Origin: an uncultured Bacteroidales bacterium
GTDB lineage: Bacteria > Bacteroidota > Bacteroidia > Bacteroidales > Muribaculaceae
DNA length: 7,214 bases
NCBI GenBank assembly: GCA_947175585.1
Contig: CAMWNL010000076.1
Span: forward strand, 1-7,214
Direction: 5' to 3'
A program made the translations under genes and the position numbers. Below the pieces are notes generated by a model. That model did not search any database and had not been told where the DNA came from. It saw only the letters and a list, made by a program, of their open reading frames with translations. Numbering within the stretch: position 1 is the first letter of the stretch; each line of letters starts with the position of its first letter. This document shows, in pieces, positions 1 to 6,120 of this stretch.

Positions 1-1
1 G

Positions 2-760
2 TCATGCTCCGAACCAGCCATAGAAATCGTCGGCTACGGCACCGAGCGCATCGAAGACGAAGTAGCGTCGCTCTTCCCCGACAACCGTATCATGCGCATG
101 GACCTCGACACGACTCGCAATAAAGACAGCTATTCTCAGATAATCAGTGATTTCTCGGCTCACAAAGCCGATATCCTGGTCGGCACTCAGATGGTGACCA
201 AGGGTCTCGATTTTGCCGATGTCGACATTGTCGGGGTTATAAACGCCGACACATTAATCTATTACCCCGATTTCAGAGCGTCGGAGCGAGCCTTTAATAT
301 GCTCGAACAGGTTGCCGGGAGAGCCGGACGCCGCGACGCTACTGGCAAGGTCCTGATACAGACCCGACAGCCTGACCATCCGGTCATACGCCACGTCAGC
401 AACCATGATTTCCTTTCATTCTACAGCGAGGAACTTGAGGAACGCCGTCTCTATAATTATCCGCCGTTCACACGAGTGATCAACATCTATCTCAAGCATC
501 GCGACCCTGACAGGCTGAACGCCTTTGCCAACGATTATGCCACCCGTCTGCGCACACTCTTCGGCAACCGTGTCAATGGTCCCAAAGAGCCGCATGTCAG
601 CCGCATACAGTCACTCTACATACGCTCTATCATGCTGAAAATCGAGACCGAGGCGTCGATGGCAAGAGTCAAGCAGATATTGCGCGATCTTTTTGTAGAG
701 ATCCAATCATCACCGACGACACGCGGATTCACCATCTACTACGACGTCGACCCGGCTTAA
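2..760 (+). CDS. priA: Primosomal protein N' (replication restart helicase PriA), C-terminal fragment
   Basis: The reading frame is open from the left edge, so this is the last 252 residues of a gene that starts outside the window; the ATG at 92 is internal. PriA is a 3'-5' DEAH-type DNA helicase that binds abandoned replication forks and loads the replicative helicase. Seen here: Cys2, which fits the last zinc-ribbon cysteine; the conserved run GYGTERIEDE after it; helicase motif V around GTQMVTKGLDF (fragment residues 61-71); motif VI QVAGRAGR (103-110), with the arginines that contact ATP; the NYPPF segment; and the C-terminal domain ending in IYYDVDP, a typical PriA terminus. The Walker A and DEAH motifs lie upstream and cannot be judged. 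The end looks intact with no frameshift. It converges on the next gene, sharing the stop-codon palindrome TTAA. G+C is high (39 of 60 bases in 301-360), as expected for a core gene. Confidence 0.96.
   Translation, partial: SCSEPAIEIVGYGTERIEDEVASLFPDNRIMRMDLDTTRNKDSYSQIISDFSAHKADILVGTQMVTKGLDFADVDIVGVINADTLIYYPDFRASERAFNMLEQVAGRAGRRDATGKVLIQTRQPDHPVIRHVSNHDFLSFYSEELEERRLYNYPPFTRVINIYLKHRDPDRLNAFANDYATRLRTLFGNRVNGPKEPHVSRIQSLYIRSIMLKIETEASMARVKQILRDLFVEIQSSPTTRGFTIYYDVDPA
757..760. other. Shared stop-codon palindrome between convergent genes
   Basis: TTAA supplies TAA to priA on the + strand (758-760) and TAA to the four-helix gene on the minus strand (757-759). The genes therefore converge with no intergenic DNA, and neither can have a terminator outside the other's coding sequence. 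Confidence 0.9.
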
Positions 761-1305
761 TATTTTGACCGCGCCGCCAAGCGCGCACGGGTCATCTGCT
801 CCCTTACCCCACCCTGTTCCAAAAAAATCTCCTGCTGCGCCTCGACCAGTTTCCTCAACATATAAGTCGACTGATTGATAAGCGTCAACGCCATATTGGC
901 CAGTTCCTCATCATTGAGACGGTCGAAAAGCAGACGGTAGCCGGTCTCAAACTCTCGGCTCCGCACATAACTGCGGAGGGAAGCCATGCGCGGATGCTTC
1001 ACGCTCCACAACGCCAATCCTCTTACCCTCAGATAATCCTCATAATCGAGCATCAGTTCTTCGAGACTCGCCAGCGAGACATTTGTAAGCTTGATTTCCA
1101 TCTCGGCAGAAGTAGTAGCCGCCTTGCTCCCCTCAGCAATATTCTGCTTACCGCTGCGCGCCGCCTGAATCATCTGGTCAATGGTCCGGTCACCTTTCTT
1201 AAGATAACGGCTACAAAAATAAAACGTCAGGTCATAAATAATAACCGTCATCTTATAGACCCTAAGTTGCCGGTAACCACCTTTTTGTTTAAGAAAACCA
1301 GTCAT
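757..1305 (-). CDS. Four-helix-bundle protein with suffix domain
   Basis: This 182-residue cytoplasmic protein belongs to the four-helix-bundle family related to proteins encoded in 23S rRNA intervening sequences, in the subgroup with a C-terminal 'suffix' extension. The family signature is clear: GDRTIDQMIQAARSGKQNI (residues 38-56), then EGS, then EIKLTN and SLEELMLDYEDYLR (80-93). The suffix is residues 150-178, with a QEIFLEQGG turn and a basic RARLAAR tail. The start at 1305 is preferred over the Met at residue 19, because the GGYR..L..Y segment (9-17) is usually conserved in this subgroup. No signal peptide or membrane segment is visible. The biochemical function of the family is not established; roles in RNA binding or protein assembly are speculation. 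The stop codon overlaps that of priA on the opposite strand. A weak promoter-like box abuts the start, and the gene has no obvious functional link to its neighbours. Confidence 0.85.
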   Translation of the reverse strand: MTGFLKQKGGYRQLRVYKMTVIIYDLTFYFCSRYLKKGDRTIDQMIQAARSGKQNIAEGSKAATTSAEMEIKLTNVSLASLEELMLDYEDYLRVRGLALWSVKHPRMASLRSYVRSREFETGYRLLFDRLNDEELANMALTLINQSTYMLRKLVEAQQEIFLEQGGVREQMTRARLAARSKY

Positions 1306-1309
1306 GGAG

Positions 1310-1317
1310 CAAAAATA
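1310..1317 (-). promoter_or_regulatory. Possible Bacteroidetes -7 box (TATTTTTG) at the four-helix gene start
   Basis: On the minus strand TATTTTTG matches the Bacteroidetes -7 consensus TAnnTTTG exactly. It ends only four bases before the ATG at 1305, so transcription would begin about at the start codon. The best -33 candidate is ATTG at 1344-1341, with a 23-base spacer, slightly longer than the usual 19-21. An eight-base match in A/T-rich DNA is easily found by chance, so this is weak. Confidence 0.25.
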
Positions 1318-1361
1318 AAGTTAACGGCAAAATAACATTACAATTAAAGAGAATTTTTTTA

Positions 1362-1399
1362 GTGTCGGACTTGTCTGACCGGTCGGACAAGTCTGACAC
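1362..1399. repeat. 38-base inverted repeat built of four 9-base GTCNGAC units
   Basis: Two adjacent 19-base arms (1362-1380 and 1381-1399) are complementary except at two places. Four copies of GTCNGAC begin at 1364, 1373, 1382 and 1391, exactly 9 bases apart, with centre bases G, T, G, T. The element is thus a tandem repeat and an inverted repeat at once. Both mismatches become G-U pairs in a + strand transcript but A-C mismatches in a minus strand transcript. It lies downstream of the fimbrial operon and upstream of the four-helix gene. No U-run follows it on either strand, so it is not a canonical intrinsic terminator; it may still mark transcript 3' ends or be a dispersed extragenic repeat. 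Confidence 0.8.
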
Positions 1400-1400
1400 A

Positions 1401-1424
1401 GCATCGCGGCATACGCCGCGATGC
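1401..1424 (-). terminator. Perfect GC-rich hairpin after the fimbrial operon, possible terminator without U-tract
   Basis: GCATCGCGGC (1401-1410) and GCCGCGATGC (1415-1424) form a perfect 10-bp stem with a four-base loop. In the minus-strand transcript the hairpin begins 19 bases past the TAA of the large lipoprotein gene, a normal position for a terminator or 3'-end stabilising stem. The transcript then runs straight into the GTCNGAC inverted repeat with no U-tract. The stem is seen directly; the terminator role is inferred from position only. Confidence 0.45.
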
Positions 1425-1443
1425 AAGAATTGCAAAAGTAAAT

Positions 1444-4400
1444 TTACTTATAAATCAGCTTGATAGGTAGAGCATCAGAACTACTTTCAGCTGAATAATT
1501 CTGATAATAATTATTATTTGAACTGAAATTTCCTAAAGACCCATAATCATAAGGATTAAATACAATTGTTAGATAATTAATGTCCCAAGAAGCATAATCC
1601 GGAGCATAAGCCGTTTCAGGCCTATATCTTGAATTTGTTCGTTTGTCTGTAACTACAGGCTTTTTAATCCAATATACCGCACCAGGAGTACGGTAAAGAT
1701 TATATGTCAGCGGACGGTAATAGTTATTGTTATTTGTGCTAAGATTGTACATTGGTTGGGTAACACCACCATAGGAAATACTACCTGCTGAGGTACCTGT
1801 TATTTTATTCGGTTCGTTGTTATTAAATGGACCCGGAGCGGTTCTCGTACGTCGTGCCTGGCCAACAGCACTTAGAGGGAATAAAATATTATTACCACTC
1901 TTATCATCAGAATCATCATAAACAACACAAACACGCATTCCAAGTGGAGTGCCTTTTCCACTATTATTATAGTCCGTATAACCAGTAGCATCAGTTATAG
2001 AATGAGCGGTTTCAGTAGCTCCATCTGCATACGCTATGCCATAACCAAATTTGCATTTATCACGAAGAGCTTCAAAATTTTTAGTGGTAGGAACAGTAAA
2101 CTTCTCTCCATCCTGAAAACCTCCGACAGCCGTCCAAGTATCAGCCCACTCTTTATTATATGCAAAATCAGTTCCATCATATCTATCACTATTTGTCCAA
2201 CCAAGTCCCCATATAGTATTCCATACAGAAGATCGCGTTGAGACTGCATTAGAACTATTAATGTACGCAGTCGACAAGTTTACGTCAGCTATTGATTTCA
2301 ACCAACCGTAATCCTTATTATTTTCTTCTCTTATCGAGTAATTATATTGACATCTTTTCAGGTAAGAACCAACAGAAAGAGGACTTTGGGTTAAAGCAAC
2401 CGGAACCTCCGTGGGAGTAGCTGCATCCTTACCATCGCGATCATTTGGATTTGCCGTAGCATATACATTATAACAACTCCAATTAGCATCACCAAGGTAA
2501 ACCCCTTTATGATAACCTTGTCGGACGAAGATAAGATGAACACAATTGTAGTCGTTATACTCTACCTTTATAATTCCGCAACGTGTATCTTTCGGGCCGA
2601 TAGTTGATTTAGGCTCATACGTAAAAATTATATCTTCGTCAGTTGATCCTTTTATATACTCGCCTATCTTTTCAACCTTTTGATTATCATCACCTTTAAG
2701 TCTGATGAAATCCTCTGTCTGACACAATATTGATGCTCGCCACGGGCCAACTGAACTATAGTTGACGTAGTCTTTTGAACCGGCACCTTTTAAAACTTTA
2801 AGTTCAATCTTAAATGGATCTTTATTATTATTATCCCTATAAATAGCTTTGGGATTTTCTATACGAGGTACCTGAATTATACGGCATTCCTTTTCGGTAC
2901 AATCATTATCCTCACTATCTTTAAATGTAACGATATTACCCGATGGATCTATCAATGTAAATTTTACTACTGCAACACGCGAATAACAGTTAAAGGGATT
3001 ATTACCGGTAAAGTCAGATGCCGGTACCATCTCCTTTTGACGGGTGTACATAGGAATTGTAAGACTAACTGATTGGTCAATCTCATCGAAATCAGCATTG
3101 TCATTTCCACTAAGATGGTATTCATTAAAAGCAATCTCCTCATCGTCATAATATTTTTTCAACCAATCGTTTGCAGCCGAACCATAGTTATAACCCTGAC
3201 CTATTATATCTCCCTTATTTTCACGTAACGAGAGAAAACCAACATAATTAGCCCCTTTATATATATTTTTATATGCAGGTTCATTCCATGCAAAGCCATA
3301 TATATCATCATAACTGCCCACGAATTGGCTCGGTATAGAATTCTTTTCTATATCATAAGGAATCCAATTATTTTCAATAATTTCAGCTTTAACGGTATAG
3401 TTCTTTACCGATTCATCACCTGTAAGGATACGCGCAGGAAAGGCAAGAGGCTGACCATAAAGATATGATATATAATATGAGTCAGGAACTAATAAGGTTG
3501 GAGTATGCTCTTTATATGAGATATGCCAGTCTGCTTCGTTGGCCCAGCCTCGGAATTTCAGTGTGAGTTTGTAGTGGTAGTTTCGTTCCGCGTCATAGTT
3601 GTAAGTAACGTCTTTGCCGAGCATAAAGCGATATGTAATCGGTCCTTCAGTCAATTTATCCCTATTCTGACTCTCATAATAACCTTTTACCTCAATGTAA
3701 GTGCCGTTAAGTTTTTTATCCTTAAAATCATTAATCAGATCACCGTCATCATTATATTTAGGATTATCGATGGCCTCTCCTACCTTATCATTTCCTTCGG
3801 TCTGCTGTTCCTTATTATATTGCTCTTGTCCCGGATAATTACCCTGCATATTTTCAAAAAAGTAGAGGGCATCATCAGTTTCGCTATGATTTATCGCACC
3901 GGCAAGATTTGAATTCTTTCCACGCGACAAAATGATTTTCCACTTTTCATGATCGGTATTATTACCTTCGCCAGGATTATAGTATGTAAACATCTCTCCT
4001 TCGTGGATAAGACCGTCCGTTGAAGGGGTATTACTCTCTCCTAACAGACAGGTCTTGGGAATATCCAGAATTTGTACTGACTTAATATAAATATGCACCG
4101 ACTCATTAAGATCAGATGCATCAAATTTGATTGTGACTTTTGAGACGAGGCGTTTGATCCAGGAGTGGAGATTTACTGTCTCTTTGTTTAGGATAAGTGT
4201 CGGAGCTTCAAATCCTTTTGATGTCTGGTCTTCGGCAGGAGTGAAATAGCCAAACATGGCATTAATCTTGCTGAAATCAGGATTTTCAGTCTCCCCGACA
4301 GTCTCCCACGCGATAGTTCGCGATTTGAGGTAGTCAGGATTATTCTGTCCCTCTGCAGACAAATCATAATCATCAAGATCGAGGTTTGCTACGGCGTAGA

Positions 4401-4815
4401 GCTGATAGCGTCCGAATGGAATATTATTTAAAGTGAATTTCGCACGTGGTGTCGCTTCACCTGTCGGGCCGAGGTTATCACCTGTCTCTGCGTCACCCGG
4501 TTCGGTTGTTCCATTTTCCACAGAATAGCCAGGCAGGGTGTTGGCCTTTACTTTATCGTAGTAAACAGCCTTGCCATTGACAACCGAATAAATCACGACC
4601 CAAAGTTGTTCGATTTCATTGACTGCATTTCCTGCAGAACGCGATTCGAGCGCCGGTTCAAGATCATGGAACGAAACTGTGACAGGCAGATTGCAGACGC
4701 CGTCACCAATCTCGAAATCATCAGGGTTATAGAGTCTGTCATCCATACAGGAAGTCAACGCGAGAGCAACGAACGCGAGAAAAGTAAGTATGTATCGTGA
4801 TAATGTCATTGTCAT
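1444..4815 (-). CDS. Large DUF4906-like fimbrial lipoprotein with BACON-like and lectin-like domains, probable tip adhesin
   Basis: This 1123-residue lipoprotein has a hydrophobic signal segment ending in the lipobox LTSC (Cys23), followed by acidic MDD, which fits export to the cell surface. Residues about 40-440 look like a fimbrillin-type beta domain: LWVVIYS (71-77), LNNIPFGRYQLYAVANLD (129-146), FFENMQG (319-325), YRFMLGKD (395-402), and RNYHYKLTLKFRGWANEADW (411-430), resembling DUF4906 proteins. Residues 440-655 appear Ig-like, ending near VPRIENPKAIYR. Residues about 660-768 resemble a BACON domain (PWRASIL ... RCGIIKVEY ... FVRQGY). The C-terminus (about 895-1123) has FTVPTTKNFEAL, LGMRVCVVYD, ILFPLSAVGQARR and PGAVYWI, like FISUMP/FGE C-type-lectin-like folds. 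No MIDAS DxSxS motif was seen, so it is not an Mfa5-like vWA protein. A second in-frame Met at residue 3 is an alternative start. It is last in the operon. G+C drops to about 30-33% over most of the downstream portion. The adhesin role is inferred. Confidence 0.85.
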   Translation of the reverse strand: MTMTLSRYILTFLAFVALALTSCMDDRLYNPDDFEIGDGVCNLPVTVSFHDLEPALESRSAGNAVNEIEQLWVVIYSVVNGKAVYYDKVKANTLPGYSVENGTTEPGDAETGDNLGPTGEATPRAKFTLNNIPFGRYQLYAVANLDLDDYDLSAEGQNNPDYLKSRTIAWETVGETENPDFSKINAMFGYFTPAEDQTSKGFEAPTLILNKETVNLHSWIKRLVSKVTIKFDASDLNESVHIYIKSVQILDIPKTCLLGESNTPSTDGLIHEGEMFTYYNPGEGNNTDHEKWKIILSRGKNSNLAGAINHSETDDALYFFENMQGNYPGQEQYNKEQQTEGNDKVGEAIDNPKYNDDGDLINDFKDKKLNGTYIEVKGYYESQNRDKLTEGPITYRFMLGKDVTYNYDAERNYHYKLTLKFRGWANEADWHISYKEHTPTLLVPDSYYISYLYGQPLAFPARILTGDESVKNYTVKAEIIENNWIPYDIEKNSIPSQFVGSYDDIYGFAWNEPAYKNIYKGANYVGFLSLRENKGDIIGQGYNYGSAANDWLKKYYDDEEIAFNEYHLSGNDNADFDEIDQSVSLTIPMYTRQKEMVPASDFTGNNPFNCYSRVAVVKFTLIDPSGNIVTFKDSEDNDCTEKECRIIQVPRIENPKAIYRDNNNKDPFKIELKVLKGAGSKDYVNYSSVGPWRASILCQTEDFIRLKGDDNQKVEKIGEYIKGSTDEDIIFTYEPKSTIGPKDTRCGIIKVEYNDYNCVHLIFVRQGYHKGVYLGDANWSCYNVYATANPNDRDGKDAATPTEVPVALTQSPLSVGSYLKRCQYNYSIREENNKDYGWLKSIADVNLSTAYINSSNAVSTRSSVWNTIWGLGWTNSDRYDGTDFAYNKEWADTWTAVGGFQDGEKFTVPTTKNFEALRDKCKFGYGIAYADGATETAHSITDATGYTDYNNSGKGTPLGMRVCVVYDDSDDKSGNNILFPLSAVGQARRTRTAPGPFNNNEPNKITGTSAGSISYGGVTQPMYNLSTNNNNYYRPLTYNLYRTPGAVYWIKKPVVTDKRTNSRYRPETAYAPDYASWDINYLTIVFNPYDYGSLGNFSSNNNYYQNYSAESSSDALPIKLIYK

Positions 4816-4883
4816 GAACGGTTTAAAAGCAGGATTCAGAGAAGATATTTATAAGGTTATTATATTATGGTTGAATTTGAAAT

Positions 4884-6107
4884 TCAAGGATTCGTTTTGT
4901 TATAATAGTCCGGATCAAGTCCGAAGAACGGCTCAAGCGTGCAACTGCGGTAGGGCACAAGCTCGACCTCTAAGTTCAACACGTGCTCAATACTTTGTAT
5001 GTTAAGAGTATAGATATGATTTCTTAAAATCTCAGTACCGAAATTGAACTGTTGACCGTTATATCCAGCCATTGGCACTTCAAAAGTCTTTTGTGTCAAG
5101 GGTTTTCCGTTCTCATCAAGATCATAGGTCACATTTATCGAAAAACCGGGTATAGCCGGTGACTGCAATATCTTCTGTTCGGGGATGTAAGCGGACCAGG
5201 TATTGTCTGTCTTCAAAAGGGGCATTTGGTGTTGGGTGCCCTCACAGGGGTTTGCGGTCTCGACCTGATAGCCGTTAGCGTAATTAGCCGCGTCATAGGG
5301 GAGCATATATGCCATATCGGTTGCAGTCGTAAAGGTGACGGATTCAATGCGAGGAAGTCCTGTCTCGTCATCACGGTTTTGGATAGCATCTATAACCTTA
5401 ACTTTTGACACGGAACGCAACATTGACATATCGTCGCCCTTAATCGGTGCGTCAGGTCGCGAGTTATTAATTCTCAAACGTGTTTCTTTGAAAGATGTGA
5501 TGCCGTACATCGGAATCTTCGCACCCATCACAAGGTTACCGTCATTTGACTCCGTCGGGTAAATCTGACCGAAAATATTGTAAGACCACTCAGATGCCTT
5601 TTTCATCAGATCATCGAAATAGGCGCAATCAGATTCGGAAAGATTATCATACTGTCTGCCGGTATTTGCAAAGGCAACGATTTTGAATTCGACATCATCG
5701 TTAGCCGGCACAAGATTGTCTATATCGCTTTTAGGCACAGATACACGGACATTGAAAACACTCGGTCCGCCAGAGATATTTGTATGGGGATCAGTGTTTG
5801 TGGTTATATCGGTAACTCTCATAATCAACGGTTCACTGTCAGACCGCACCGCATAAATATAGAAAGCGAAATCGTCGGTATATATGCGGTCTTCAAACTC
5901 CGGCAGGTCACTGTCGGTTTCGTCATGGTCGTGATTAGTATCCGTACGGGAGTTCGCGTTGGACTGAGCCACCATGCGGAATGTAAGGTGGATATATTGC
6001 GACTCATCCATTTCTTCACGCGGCTCACAATCTTCGGTTGCGGAACAGCCGAACAGAAAAAATGACAGCGTGAGAATTATGAGACTATGTTTTAACGAAA
6101 TCATCAT
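4884..6107 (-). CDS. Fimbrillin-family lipoprotein (FimA/Mfa-like stalk or accessory subunit)
   Basis: This 407-residue lipoprotein has a signal peptide ending in the lipobox LFGC (Cys21). The mature N-terminus is acidic, with a striking His/Asp/Glu stretch (residues 56-70, DTNHDHDETDSDLPE). Fimbrillin features seen: a beta strand DDFAFYIYAV (78-87); FKIVAFANTG (141-150), matching the strand that closes the N-terminal domain; SMLRSVSKVKV (228-238), the start of the second domain; and the closing signature ILRNHIYTLNI (360-370), then LEVELVPY. Bacteroidales fimbrillins are exported as lipoproteins, trimmed by an arginine-specific protease, and polymerised by strand exchange. Arg44 and Arg54 are candidate cleavage sites, which is inference. 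It starts 13 bases after the Mfa2-like gene and is followed 68 bases later by the large lipoprotein. Two adjacent Met codons (6107 and 6104) give equivalent starts. Whether it is the main polymer or an accessory subunit cannot be settled from sequence alone. Confidence 0.83.
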   Translation of the reverse strand: MMISLKHSLIILTLSFFLFGCSATEDCEPREEMDESQYIHLTFRMVAQSNANSRTDTNHDHDETDSDLPEFEDRIYTDDFAFYIYAVRSDSEPLIMRVTDITTNTDPHTNISGGPSVFNVRVSVPKSDIDNLVPANDDVEFKIVAFANTGRQYDNLSESDCAYFDDLMKKASEWSYNIFGQIYPTESNDGNLVMGAKIPMYGITSFKETRLRINNSRPDAPIKGDDMSMLRSVSKVKVIDAIQNRDDETGLPRIESVTFTTATDMAYMLPYDAANYANGYQVETANPCEGTQHQMPLLKTDNTWSAYIPEQKILQSPAIPGFSINVTYDLDENGKPLTQKTFEVPMAGYNGQQFNFGTEILRNHIYTLNIQSIEHVLNLEVELVPYRSCTLEPFFGLDPDYYNKTNP

Positions 6108-6120
6108 TAAATCTGAAAAT

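Noticed and set aside
92..760. ATG at 92 as the true start of the first gene
   Set aside because: The frame is open to the window edge, and the conserved PriA residues GYGTERIEDE lie before this ATG.
994..1335. 113-residue open frame on the + strand
   Set aside because: It lies antisense to the well-supported four-helix gene, has no recognisable motif, and runs out into the A/T-rich intergenic region.
1352..1360. T-run as the U-tract of an intrinsic terminator
   Set aside because: On the + strand the T-run precedes the hairpins, and on the minus strand it reads as A; no convincing stem lies on its upstream side.
1362..1399. Short CRISPR-like array
   Set aside because: The units are 9 bases with 2-base gaps; there are no spacers of CRISPR length and no cas genes nearby.
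1433..1440. TACTTTTG on the minus strand as a promoter -7 box
   Set aside because: It matches TAnnTTTG, but no TTTG or TTG lies 19-21 bases upstream, and it sits just past the stop codon of the large gene with two strong hairpins immediately downstream.
2820..2834. TTA triplet microsatellite as a phase-variation tract
   Set aside because: It is a three-base repeat encoding consecutive Asn in frame, so length change would not shift the frame, and it is short.
3523..3912. 129-residue open frame on the + strand, hydrophobic
   Set aside because: It is antisense to the large lipoprotein gene; its Ile/Phe-rich composition is what the complement of Asn/Lys/Asp codons gives, not evidence of a membrane protein.
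4816..4883. Separate promoter before the large lipoprotein gene
   Set aside because: The 68-base gap is A/T-rich but shows no good TAnnTTTG box with a paired -33 element and no hairpin, so co-transcription is the simpler reading.
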